Assembly: GCA_026707145.1 (NCBI GenBank) | Contig: JAPOXK010000015.1 | Location: 101,842 to 165,841, forward strand | DNA from: Chloroflexota bacterium | GTDB taxonomy: Bacteria; Chloroflexota; Dehalococcoidia; Bin125 | Direction: 5' to 3' | Length of the DNA stretch: 64,000 bases | Part shown: in pieces, positions 53,633 through 62,337 of the stretch | Layout: every line of letters begins with the position of its first letter | Position numbering within the stretch: position 1 is the stretch's first letter | Position numbers and translations under genes: made by a program | Notes under the pieces: generated by a model | What the model was told of the DNA's origin: nothing | The model's database searches: none | Seen by the model: the letters and a program-made list of their open reading frames with translations, nothing else

Positions 53633-54706
53633 TTGCGCACTCATCAATCCGCTCAGGAGTGCATCATCGCCGCGCCCAGCCCCGCCGCCTTCCAGCGTTA
53701 TCAGGCCGCCTACATCGACGAGATGCAGGCGCTCCTCGCCGCGCGCCCGCTGCCGATCTACGACATGATTCGCTATCACCTAGGCTGGCAGGAAGCCAAC
53801 GGACAGCCCCGTCACGCAGGAGGAGGCAAGGGGATGCGCCCAGCCCTCTGCCTGCTAACCGCGGACGCCCTGGACGGATCACCGGGCGCGCGGGCGCGCG
53901 CCTTGCCCGGGGCGGCGGCCGTCGAGTTCGTGCACAACTACAGCCTGGTTCACGACGATATTCAAGACGGCGACGAGCAACGGCATCACCGGCCGACGGT
54001 CTGGGTCCAGTGGAGCGTGGGGCAAGGGATCAATGTCGGCGATGCCTTGCGCGAGCTGGCGCAATTAGCGCTGCGCCGCGCGCACGCCGCCGGCGCAGAC
54101 GCCGAGACGGTGCTGATGGCGATGGACGCACTCACGCACGCCGGTCTGGAAATGATCGAGGGACAGTACTTGGACCTGACCTTCGAGCAGCGGACGGAGG
54201 TGGCGCTGTCCGAATACCTGGACATGATCGAGCGGAAGACCGGCGCCATGATCGGCTGCAGCCTGCAAATCGGGGCGCTCCTGGCGACCGGCGACCAGGC
54301 GCAAGCGGAGGGACTGCGACGCGCAGGGAGGCGGCTGGGGCTGCTCTTCCAGATTCGCGACGATTACCTGGGGATCTGGGGAGACAGCGCGCGCACGGGG
54401 AAGCCCAGCGATAACGACATCCGGCGCCGCAAGAAGTCGCTACCGGTCGTCTACACTTTCGCCAATGCGACCGCTCCAGATCGAACGGCGCTCGAGCGAG
54501 CCTACAGCCAGCGGGAACTCTCCCAAGCGGATGTGGCGACCGTGATGCGCATTGCCGCCGAGACGAACGCCGCCGAGGCAACGATCCGGCTTGCGCACCA
54601 GCAATACGATGCCTTCCTGACGGAGTTGGAGGGCTGCCGAGTACCGGCACCGGGCCGTGACGAGTTCGTGGCGGTCGCGGATTTCTTGCTGGGCCGCGAT
54701 CATTGA
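53633..54706 (+). CDS. Polyprenyl (farnesyl/geranylgeranyl-type) diphosphate synthase
   Basis: This is a protein of about 357 aa with the first Asp-rich motif HDDIQDGD (D108, D109, D112) and the second in IRDDYLGIWGD (D243, D244). HLGWQ and KGMRPALCLL are the other contact sites. Bulky residues before the first motif would limit chain length, fitting FPP or GGPP; product is not decided. The start is uncertain: TTG 53633 or ATG 53723; longer frames overlap fur. It heads the hopanoid genes and would feed HpnC/D. Confidence 0.88.
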   Translation: MRTHQSAQECIIAAPSPAAFQRYQAAYIDEMQALLAARPLPIYDMIRYHLGWQEANGQPRHAGGGKGMRPALCLLTADALDGSPGARARALPGAAAVEFVHNYSLVHDDIQDGDEQRHHRPTVWVQWSVGQGINVGDALRELAQLALRRAHAAGADAETVLMAMDALTHAGLEMIEGQYLDLTFEQRTEVALSEYLDMIERKTGAMIGCSLQIGALLATGDQAQAEGLRRAGRRLGLLFQIRDDYLGIWGDSARTGKPSDNDIRRRKKSLPVVYTFANATAPDRTALERAYSQRELSQADVATVMRIAAETNAAEATIRLAHQQYDAFLTELEGCRVPAPGRDEFVAVADFLLGRDH

Positions 54707-54786
54707 GAGCACACGTGACGACGATGCGTTTCTGTCCATGCCTTGATTGCTAAGCCGCGACGCCGCGCGCCAGCATGAGGAGACAC

Positions 54787-56706
54787 GTGACGACCACCGC
54801 CGCCCCATTCACCGATTCAGCACGGCTCAGCGACACCATCGCGCGGGCACGCGACTGGCTCCTGAACGATCAGGCCGAGGCGGGATACTGGTGGGGCGAA
54901 TTGGAGGCCAACGCCTCGATCACAGCGGAGTATCTGCTGATCACCCACTACCTCGGCATCGGCAATCCCGAGCAGTGGGCGAAGATCGCTAACTATCTGC
55001 GGCACCACCAACAGCCCCAAGGCTACTGGTCCCAGTGGTGGGGCGGGCCAGGGGAGCTGAGCACGTCGATCGAGGTGTACTTCGCGCTCAAGCTCGCGGG
55101 TGAGGATCCATCGGCGCCGCATATGGTGCGCGCCCGCGACTGGATCCTGGAACAGGGCGGCATCGCCCAGGCACGCGTCTTCACCAAGATGTGGCTGGCA
55201 CTGTTCGATCAATTCGATTGGGATCAACTGCCCATCGTGCCCACCTGGATCAACCTGCTGCCCAGCTGGGGCCCGCTCAACGTTTATGAGCTGGCCTCGT
55301 GGGCGCGCGCCACGGTCGTGGGCCTCACGGTCGTGTTCGCATTGCGTCCCATCGCGGCGCTGCCGGCAGGGGCGGGAGTGTCGGAGCTGTGGCGGCACCC
55401 CAACGAGCGGCAACAGTTCGCCATCGGGGCTCCACGCAACCCGTTTTCTTGGGAGGGCCTTTTCTACACCCTGGAAAAGAGTCTGCGCTTCATGGAGCGC
55501 CACCACATCCGGCCGTTCCACCGGCGCGGGCTGAAGAAAGCGGAACGGTGGCTGCTGGACCGGCAGGAGGCGGACGGCAGTTGGGGCGGAATCCAGCCGC
55601 CGTGGGTCGTAGCGATCCTGGCGCTGCGGGTATTGGGCTACCCGCTGGATCACCCGGTCATCCAAAAGGCGCTGCAGGGGTTCGAGTCGTTCACACGCGA
55701 AGAGGACGGCATGCTCTGGACGGAGCCCTGCCTCTCCCCGGTCTGGGACACGGGCCTGGCCGCGATGGCCCTCCTTGACGCCGGCCTTCCGCGCGACCAT
55801 CCCGCGCTGGTCCGGGCCGGCGAGTGGCTGCTACGCGAGCAGGTGCTCACAGGAGGCGATTGGCAGGTCAAGAATCCCGACACGCCCCCCGGCGGCTGGG
55901 CCTTCGAATTCGAGAACGATGTCTACCCCGACATCGACGACAGCGCCGTGGTGCTCATAGCGCTGGATGGAATCGCGCTACCGGACGCGGCCGCCAAGCG
56001 ACGGGCGATCGACCGGGGCCTGCAGTGGACGCTATCGATGCAGTGCCAGCAGGGAGGATGGGGTGCGTTCGACGTCGACAACGACAGGTACCTGCTCAGG
56101 CAGATCCCGTTCGCTGATTTCGGCGAGATGCTGGACTCGCCCACCGCGGATGTGACCGCACACGTCTTGGAAATCCTGGGACGACTAGGCTACACCTCGG
56201 AATTCCAGCCGGCGCGGCGCGGCCTGCGCTTCCTCTACGATCTGCAAGAGCCGGACGGCTCTTGGTGGGGGCGCTGGGGCGTCAATTACATCTACGGCTT
56301 AGGCGCGGTTCTGCCGGCGCTGGCGGAGCTGGGCGAGCCCCTGGACACGCCTCAGGTGCGGCGCGCGGTGCAGTGGTTGGACGCGCACCAGCAAGCCGAC
56401 GGCGGCTGGGGCGAGGGCTGCGAAAGCTACGCCGACCCGAGTCTCCGAGGCGCCGGACCGTCCACGCCGTCTCAGACCGCCTGGGCGCTCATGGCGTTGA
56501 TCGCGGCCGGCGAGGTCGAGTCAGATACGGTGGCGCGAGGCATCCACTACCTCATCGCGCGACAGCGTCCGGACGGCACCTGGGACGAACCGGAGTTCAC
56601 CGGCACCGGCTTCCCGACCGACTTCATGATCAATTACCACCTGTACCGCCACTACTTTCCCTTGATGGCCTTGGGGCGCTACGTCCACGCCCTCCAAGAG
56701 CACTAG
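54787..56706 (+). CDS. shc: Squalene-hopene cyclase
   Basis: This 639-aa prenyl cyclase has the acid motif DIDD (D382, D384, D385) in VYPDIDDSAVV and several QW motifs (QEADGSWGG, QQGGWGAFD, QEPDGSWWG, QQADGGWGEG, RPDGTWDE). It closes squalene to hopene/diplopterol at the inner membrane. GTG 54787 follows AGGAG; an ATG 12 nt upstream is the alternative. Followed after 63 nt by hpnC. Confidence 0.95.
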   Translation: MTTTAAPFTDSARLSDTIARARDWLLNDQAEAGYWWGELEANASITAEYLLITHYLGIGNPEQWAKIANYLRHHQQPQGYWSQWWGGPGELSTSIEVYFALKLAGEDPSAPHMVRARDWILEQGGIAQARVFTKMWLALFDQFDWDQLPIVPTWINLLPSWGPLNVYELASWARATVVGLTVVFALRPIAALPAGAGVSELWRHPNERQQFAIGAPRNPFSWEGLFYTLEKSLRFMERHHIRPFHRRGLKKAERWLLDRQEADGSWGGIQPPWVVAILALRVLGYPLDHPVIQKALQGFESFTREEDGMLWTEPCLSPVWDTGLAAMALLDAGLPRDHPALVRAGEWLLREQVLTGGDWQVKNPDTPPGGWAFEFENDVYPDIDDSAVVLIALDGIALPDAAAKRRAIDRGLQWTLSMQCQQGGWGAFDVDNDRYLLRQIPFADFGEMLDSPTADVTAHVLEILGRLGYTSEFQPARRGLRFLYDLQEPDGSWWGRWGVNYIYGLGAVLPALAELGEPLDTPQVRRAVQWLDAHQQADGGWGEGCESYADPSLRGAGPSTPSQTAWALMALIAAGEVESDTVARGIHYLIARQRPDGTWDEPEFTGTGFPTDFMINYHLYRHYFPLMALGRYVHALQEH

Positions 56707-56769
56707 CGGTCCGCCACCACCGATCTGGATCACCCATCGCCTACAATCACTCGCGACGAGGGCTGCACC

Positions 56770-57699
56770 GTGGTCGCAACTGAGGCCGACACCGCGTCCG
56801 ACCCGATCCAAGCCGGATACGCCCTGCGCAATCGCGACGGCCGGCCACTGGACCAGCGCGCAGCGCTGGCTTGGTGCGAGCGCTACGCCAAGCGACAGTA
56901 CGAGAACTTCACCGTGGTGTCGTGGTTCCTGCCAAAGCAACGGCGCGCCGCGATGTACGGTCTGTACGCCTTCTGCCGCTTCACGGACGACCTCGGGGAC
57001 GAGGCGCGCGGCGACCGCCTGGCCCTCCTCGACGAGTGGGAACGCGACCTCGAGCGGGGCTTCACCGGGGAAGGGCGCCATCCGATCATGGTGGCGCTCG
57101 GCATGATCGCGCAACGGTGCCCGCTCTCCATCGATTCCTGTCGGCGCCTGATCGAGGCGAACCGCCGCGACCAGCGGCAGACACGCCACGAGACCTTTCA
57201 AGACGTGCTGGAGTACTGCGAATACTCCGCCAACCCGGTGGGCCACATGGTGCTGTCGCTCTTCGACCACACGGATGAAGAGCGCCGCGCCCTCTCCGAC
57301 GCCACTTGCACAGCGTTACAGCTGGCCAATCACTGGCAAGATGTCGCCCGTGACTACGCGATCGGACGACTGTATCTGCCGCGCGAGGACTTGTGTCACT
57401 TCGGAGTGAGCGAAGCGCAGATCGCCGAAGGCCGCTGCGACGACAATTTCCGCGCGCTGATGCGCTTCGAAGTGGACCGCGCCGAGACGCTGTTCCGCCG
57501 GGGGATGGGATTGGTGCCGCTGGTCGCGAAGGACTTGCGCCTCGACTTGGAGCTGTTCACCGCCGGAGGCCGGGCCGTGCTGCGCGCGATCGAGGCGCAA
57601 GGCTATGACGTCCTCTCCCATCGTCCAACGATCTCGGACTGGCAGAAGGGACGCCTCGCGTTGCGCGCCGCAGCGCGGCATTGGATCGGCGGACGCTGA
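56770..57699 (+). CDS. hpnC: Squalene synthase-like HpnC (hydroxysqualene synthase)
   Basis: This 309-aa trans-isoprenyl diphosphate synthase has YENFTVVSWFLPKQRRAAMYGLYAF, the first Asp motif FTDDLGDEA and the second in HWQDVARDYAIGRLYLP. In the three-gene route HpnD makes presqualene diphosphate, HpnC converts it to hydroxysqualene and HpnE reduces it. GTG start. It overlaps hpnD by one base. Confidence 0.94.
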   Translation: MVATEADTASDPIQAGYALRNRDGRPLDQRAALAWCERYAKRQYENFTVVSWFLPKQRRAAMYGLYAFCRFTDDLGDEARGDRLALLDEWERDLERGFTGEGRHPIMVALGMIAQRCPLSIDSCRRLIEANRRDQRQTRHETFQDVLEYCEYSANPVGHMVLSLFDHTDEERRALSDATCTALQLANHWQDVARDYAIGRLYLPREDLCHFGVSEAQIAEGRCDDNFRALMRFEVDRAETLFRRGMGLVPLVAKDLRLDLELFTAGGRAVLRAIEAQGYDVLSHRPTISDWQKGRLALRAAARHWIGGR

Positions 57700-58649
57700 T
57701 GGCAACTGCGGCGCCGCCAGCCGGCCCATCCGAGACCACCGCGCCGTCCCTGGGAGAGGCATTCGATCGCTGCCAGGCCTACACCAAAGCGCGCGCCAGC
57801 AATTTCTACTACGCGTTCCTCTCGCTGCCGAAGCCCAAGCGCAGCGCCATCTATGCGACCTACGCCTTCGCCGGCACGGTGGACGACATCGTCGACGCGG
57901 CCGGAGCAGGAGACGAGCAGCGGCGGGCGCTAGCAGAGGCGACTTCGTTACTGGAGGCGGCATACGCAAGTGAGACGCGCGACTGGCTCGGCCTCGCCCT
58001 GAGCGATGCGGTGATCCGTTATGCAATCCCGAAACCGTACTTCCTCGACCTGATCGCAGGCATGGAACAAGACGTGCGGCAAGACCGCTACGAAACCTTC
58101 GCCGAGTTGGAAGACTACTGCTACCGCGCGGCCTCAGTGATCGGCCTGATCTGCATCGAGATCTTCGGGTACGACCGGGGACAGCGGGACACGGCGATCG
58201 CCGCCGCCATCGACCTGGGCAAGGCGCTGCAACTCACGAACATCATGCGCGATTTGGTGGAAGATGCCGAGCGGGGACGTGTCTACCTCGCCCAGGAGGA
58301 CTTGCGCCGCTTCGGCTATAGCGAGGCCGAGTTGCGCGCCGGCATGCAAACCGACGCCTTCCGTGCCCTGATGACGGAGTACGCGGCGCGCGCGCACGCG
58401 TTTTACGCCAGCGGCCAACGCCTGATCCCTTTGCTCGACGGACCCCGCAGCCGCATGTGCTGCAACGGACTGCAAGGCGTATACCGCGGTCTGCTGCGCG
58501 AGATCGAGCAGCGCGATTACGACGTGTACAGCGAGCGAGTGCGCTTTTCCAAGAGCGCGCTGCTGGCACAGATGCTACGGCTTTGGCTAGCCGGCGCCCT
58601 TCACAGCCGCCGCCTGCGCCTCCGGCCGCGGAGACGCGCTGCTGAGTAA
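57699..58649 (+). CDS. hpnD: Presqualene diphosphate synthase HpnD
   Basis: This 316-aa enzyme has ASNFYYAFLSLPKPKRSAIYATYAF, Asp motif TVDDIVDAAG and IMRDLVEDAERGRVYLAQED. It joins two farnesyl diphosphates to presqualene diphosphate. ATG 57699 shares its A with the hpnC stop, so the pair is tightly coupled. The C-terminus is Arg-rich. Confidence 0.94.
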   Translation: MATAAPPAGPSETTAPSLGEAFDRCQAYTKARASNFYYAFLSLPKPKRSAIYATYAFAGTVDDIVDAAGAGDEQRRALAEATSLLEAAYASETRDWLGLALSDAVIRYAIPKPYFLDLIAGMEQDVRQDRYETFAELEDYCYRAASVIGLICIEIFGYDRGQRDTAIAAAIDLGKALQLTNIMRDLVEDAERGRVYLAQEDLRRFGYSEAELRAGMQTDAFRALMTEYAARAHAFYASGQRLIPLLDGPRSRMCCNGLQGVYRGLLREIEQRDYDVYSERVRFSKSALLAQMLRLWLAGALHSRRLRLRPRRRAAE

Positions 58650-58650
58650 G

Positions 58651-59994
58651 GTGAACAGCACCGAGGTCGTGGTGGTAGGCGGCGGGCTGGCCGGCCTCAC
58701 CGCGGCGCTGGATCTCGCCGAAGCCGGCCTCGCTACGACGCTCGTGGAAAAACGCCCGTTCGTCGGAGGCAAGACGTTCTCCTTTAACAGCGGCGGCGTC
58801 GAGCTGGACAACGGCCAGCACGTCTACCTGCGCTGCTGTACCGCCTACCTCGCCCTGATCGAGCGGCTCGGGCTGGACGATTCCATACATACACAACCCC
58901 GCTTGCGGGTCCCCGTGCTCGATCCGGTGAGCGAGCGCACGGCGGTCATCGCGGCTGGACCGCTGCCCGCTCCGTTGCACCTTGCGGCATCGATCGTCCG
59001 CTACACCCACCTCTCCTGGCGCGAGAAGCTGCAGCTCGGGCGCGCCGTAATCGCGATGCTGCGGTTGGACGCCGCCGATCGGCGGCGTCTCGACGGAGAG
59101 TCCTTCGGAGCCTGGCTGCGCGCACGGGGACAGTCACAGCGCGCGATCGATCGTTTCTGGGACTTGATCATTCTCCCCACCTGCAACGACCGCTCGGAAA
59201 ACGTCAGCGCGGGGCAAGCGATCATGGTGCTCCAGGTCGGTCTGTTGCAGGAGCGCCGCGCGGCCGACATCGGCTTCGCAAGGGTGGGGCTGTCACAGAT
59301 CGCAGATACGGCGCTGGCCCGATTTCAGCAGCAGGGGGGACAGGCGCTGCTGGGACGCGCGGCGCGCGGCATGCGACACGAAGGCGAGCGCGCCGCGGGC
59401 ATCCAGTTCGCCGACGGTACGACGGTCAAGGCAGAGGCCGTGGTGCTGGCGCTGCCGCCCAATCACACACGGGCGCTGCTGCCAGACGCCTGGCGGGCCG
59501 ATCCCGCATTCGCATCGCTCGGCGCGTTCTCCTACGCGCCGATTGTGAACGTGCACATGCAGCTTGATCGCCCGGTGATGGAAGAGTGGTTCTACGCCGT
59601 GCTGGACTCGGACGTGCAGTACGTCTTTAACCGCTCGCGCATCGCCGGGACAGACGGCAACGGGCAGTGGCTCACCTGCTCGATCAGCGGGGCGTTCCAA
59701 GTAAACCAGCTCAAACAGATGGACATCGCAACGAACGCGATCGCGGGGCTGCGCCGGGCGTTACCGGCAGCGCGAGGAGCAGAAGTGCTGCGCTGGCGCG
59801 TGGTGAAAGAGCAAGAAGCGACCTTCCGGCCGCAACCGGGGACGCACTCGCGACGGCTGGGGACGGAGACCCCCTACCCCAATCTGCTCTTGGCCGGCGC
59901 ATGGACCGACACGGAATGGCCGGCGACGATGGAGTCGGCGGTGCGGAGCGGCCACAGCGCCGCACGGGCGTGGCTGACCAAACGCAGCGCCTAA
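58651..59994 (+). CDS. hpnE: Hydroxysqualene reductase/desaturase-like HpnE
   Basis: This 447-aa FAD protein of the amine-oxidase/phytoene-desaturase fold has VVVVGGGLAGLTAALDLAEAG for FAD and the C-terminal NLLLAGAWTDTEWPATMESAVRSG. It completes squalene from hydroxysqualene. GTG start 1 nt after hpnD. Its end overlaps the convergent GGQ gene by 4 nt. Confidence 0.94.
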   Translation: MNSTEVVVVGGGLAGLTAALDLAEAGLATTLVEKRPFVGGKTFSFNSGGVELDNGQHVYLRCCTAYLALIERLGLDDSIHTQPRLRVPVLDPVSERTAVIAAGPLPAPLHLAASIVRYTHLSWREKLQLGRAVIAMLRLDAADRRRLDGESFGAWLRARGQSQRAIDRFWDLIILPTCNDRSENVSAGQAIMVLQVGLLQERRAADIGFARVGLSQIADTALARFQQQGGQALLGRAARGMRHEGERAAGIQFADGTTVKAEAVVLALPPNHTRALLPDAWRADPAFASLGAFSYAPIVNVHMQLDRPVMEEWFYAVLDSDVQYVFNRSRIAGTDGNGQWLTCSISGAFQVNQLKQMDIATNAIAGLRRALPAARGAEVLRWRVVKEQEATFRPQPGTHSRRLGTETPYPNLLLAGAWTDTEWPATMESAVRSGHSAARAWLTKRSA

Positions 59995-60506
59995 CGCAGG
60001 GTGCGTAGCCCGCGCTCGGCGCGCAGGGCGTTGACCGTGCGCACGAGGGCAGGATCGGCCAGCAGGACTTTGGAGAGCGCACCCGTGCTGACGCCGAGGA
60101 GCGCGGCGCTCTCGCTGACGGAGCAGTCCAGGGCAACGAAAAGGTCCAAGAGCTCCCCGACGGCAGGCCAATAGCTCGGGTTTCGCGCGCCGATACCGCG
60201 CCCTCCCTCGGCCCGGACCAAGAGCAGAAGCAGCGGGGACGGTTGGTAGGTCTCAAGCGAATCCGGCGGGCGGCGCACATCGAGCGCGATCCGCGCCCGC
60301 AGACGTTTGAGCGCCAGCCGGCGGTTCAGCCATTGCGAGCGTCGCTCGTACGCCTGCGCGACGACGCCGGTGGATCGGTGCCGGATACGCACCGCCGTAT
60401 CGCGACGATTGCGATGCTGGCCCCCGGGTCCCGAGACGCGGAACGTCTCGACGGCGCACTGCGCCAGCAGGTCTCGGTCACTGAGGGCGAGATGGTCGTC
60501 AGCCAC
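59991..60506 (-). CDS. Peptide-chain-release-factor-like protein with GGQ motif
   Basis: This is a 171-aa protein. VSGPGGQHRNRRDTAVRIRH places GGQ at 28-30, the hydrolysis motif of class I release factors and ArfB. It lacks stop-codon-recognition domains. In place of the basic ArfB tail it has ~70 residues with a helical, HTH-like segment (SVSESAALLGVSTGALSKVLLADP). It may rescue stalled ribosomes or large subunits. Divergent from ridA. Confidence 0.85.
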   Translation of the reverse strand: MADDHLALSDRDLLAQCAVETFRVSGPGGQHRNRRDTAVRIRHRSTGVVAQAYERRSQWLNRRLALKRLRARIALDVRRPPDSLETYQPSPLLLLLVRAEGGRGIGARNPSYWPAVGELLDLFVALDCSVSESAALLGVSTGALSKVLLADPALVRTVNALRAERGLRTLR

Positions 60507-60596
60507 GTCTCATCACGCTCTGTCCGCCGGCGCCGCCCCGGGGTTATCATGCCGCGGGTCACCGGCGATCGGGCGCACGAGCGGAGGGTACAGTCG

Positions 60597-60983
60597 ATGG
60601 ACAAGCAGCACATTGCAGGCGAGTCACCGTTCGAATCGGTCTACGGCTTTTCGCGGGCAGTGCGGGTGGGAAAGACGATCTACGTATCCGGGACGGGCGC
60701 GATCGGCCGGGACGGCAAGGTCGCCCACCCCGGCGACGCCTACGCGCAGACGATCGATGTCTTTAAAAAGATTGAGACGGTACTGAAGGAAGCGGGGGCA
60801 TCGCTTGCGGACGTGGTGCGGACCCGTGTGTTCTGCAGCGAGATCCGTGATTTTGAGGCGATCACGAGAGCGCACGGAGAACTCTTCGGAGCGATCCGGC
60901 CCGCCGCCACGCTGGTGGAGGTGAGCGGGTTCGTGCTGCCGGAGATGCTGGTAGAGATCGAGGTCGATGCCGAGATCAGCTGA
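60597..60983 (+). CDS. ridA: RidA-family enamine/imine deaminase
   Basis: This 128-aa trimeric RidA/YjgF protein has YGFSRAVRVGKTIYVSGTGAIG, and RTRVFCSEIRDF with the catalytic Arg. It clears reactive 2-aminoacrylate or acts in related degradation. ATG 60597 follows GGAGGG; longer frames overlap the GGQ gene. A TTATCAT box lies ~45 nt upstream. Confidence 0.93.
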   Translation: MDKQHIAGESPFESVYGFSRAVRVGKTIYVSGTGAIGRDGKVAHPGDAYAQTIDVFKKIETVLKEAGASLADVVRTRVFCSEIRDFEAITRAHGELFGAIRPAATLVEVSGFVLPEMLVEIEVDAEIS

Positions 60984-61049
60984 TCAACGCCGCTGAACAA
61001 TCGCTCGCCCACTCGGCGCGATATGCTGGCCGCAAGGAGATAGTCCGTC

Positions 61050-61640
61050 ATGTTGCGGCATCACCGGGACCGATTCGAGGCCGAACGGCTCCGGCACGAA
61101 CTGATGGGGATGGGCATCGGCCGGGAGTCACCACTCGCCCGGCTGACCCCGACGCGCGCTGTGGTGATCATGGCGGCCATCGTTGCGGTGCTCGCCCTGA
61201 TCACAGTCGTCACCGGAGGAAGCGGGCTCTTCAGCGGCGACGCCTATGCGGACAACGTGCGAGCGCTGTCCGCAGAGTTGCGAGCGAACGAGCTGGGGCT
61301 CCAACCCACGCGCACCGCTTGCCTCGCAGGGACCGCTGGTAGCTGCGCCGATCACCAACTGAACGCGAACGGACAGGCGAAGCGCGTCGAGAACCAGATC
61401 GCCGTCGTCTTCGGCTTCGACCTGCCCAAGGAGGCGGCCAACCTCAACGCCGATTACATCCTTGCGCTGCAGGCGTTGGAGGCTAGCTACCGCGCAGAGG
61501 CGCAGGCGCTAGAAAATGGCGATCGGGAGGCATTCGCCGCCGCCGCCGCCGAGACGGCGGCGGCGCTGGAGCGAGAGGCCGCCTTGATCGAGCAGCTCAA
61601 CCGGGACTTCCCGGCGCCGGCGCCGATCCCCGAGCCCTAG
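61050..61640 (+). CDS. Membrane-anchored extracytoplasmic protein, tandem paralogue A
   Basis: This is a 196-aa protein. A basic cytoplasmic stretch (~35 residues) precedes one TM segment (AVVIMAAIVAVLALITVVTG). The outer domain is helical and Ala/Glu-rich. TACLAGTAGSCADHQ holds a conserved C-x-A-G-x-A-G-x-C-x-x-H block shared with the next gene; the two Cys may form a disulfide. AAGGAG precedes the ATG and TATGCT lies at 61022. Family not recognised. Confidence 0.75.
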   Translation: MLRHHRDRFEAERLRHELMGMGIGRESPLARLTPTRAVVIMAAIVAVLALITVVTGGSGLFSGDAYADNVRALSAELRANELGLQPTRTACLAGTAGSCADHQLNANGQAKRVENQIAVVFGFDLPKEAANLNADYILALQALEASYRAEAQALENGDREAFAAAAAETAAALEREAALIEQLNRDFPAPAPIPEP

Positions 61641-61673
61641 CCCGCGCCGATAAGGCAAGCGGAGGGCAAGCGC

Positions 61674-62186
61674 ATGCTTGCAACGGATTGGCGCCTGCGC
61701 GCGGTGGTCATCACCGCGATCGCGGCCGTGGTGCTGGTTCTGATAGTGCTCACGGACGGCAGCGACTCCGTCGTCGACGTGGAGGCGTTCGCGCAAGACG
61801 TGCAGCGGCTCACCACGGAAGCGAACGCCGATTTCGATCGGATCGCACCGGTGGAGGTCGAACGCCGCTGCGCAGCGGGCGACGCCGGTGCCTGCGACCA
61901 GCACGCGACGCATGCCGCAGCGGCCGCCGCCCGTATCGAGGGTCTGTTTGCCGCGCTGGCGCAGTTGCCGCTGCCCGGCGGATCGCGGGGCTGGGCCGAT
62001 GACTACGTCGAGGCGCTGGCAGCGCTGCGCGACGGCTGGCAAGCCCAAGCAGAGGCGTTGGCGGAGGCGGATGAGCCAGCGTTCGATACGGCGCGCGCAG
62101 CGACGATCGAAGCGCGCGCACGCGAGCAGCGTCTCAGATTGCAGTTCGAACGAGATTACGCAGAAGTCCTCACCGCGCGCGAGTAA
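61674..62186 (+). CDS. Membrane-anchored extracytoplasmic protein, tandem paralogue B
   Basis: This is a 170-aa protein with the same plan as its neighbour: N-terminal TM (AVVITAIAAVVLVLIVLTDG), then a helical domain with RRCAAGDAGACDQHA, matching the CxAGxAGxCxxH block. The two helices after it (VEALAALRDGWQAQAEALAE, ATIEARAREQRLRLQFERD) align with the other copy. 33 nt separate the genes, so they are probably one operon from a duplication. Function unknown. Confidence 0.75.
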   Translation: MLATDWRLRAVVITAIAAVVLVLIVLTDGSDSVVDVEAFAQDVQRLTTEANADFDRIAPVEVERRCAAGDAGACDQHATHAAAAAARIEGLFAALAQLPLPGGSRGWADDYVEALAALRDGWQAQAEALAEADEPAFDTARAATIEARAREQRLRLQFERDYAEVLTARE

Positions 62187-62337
62187 GATCCCAGCCCCCT
62201 ACTCGGGCCGTCCGGCCCGATACCATCGCAGGAACGCCGCCGCAGGCAGGGCAATCCGAGGCGGCGATTCGGGGCCTGCCATCCTGCGATCGATCACAGA
62301 CTCGAAGGGCAGCCCAGCGCAGATCGCGTCTCCTGTC

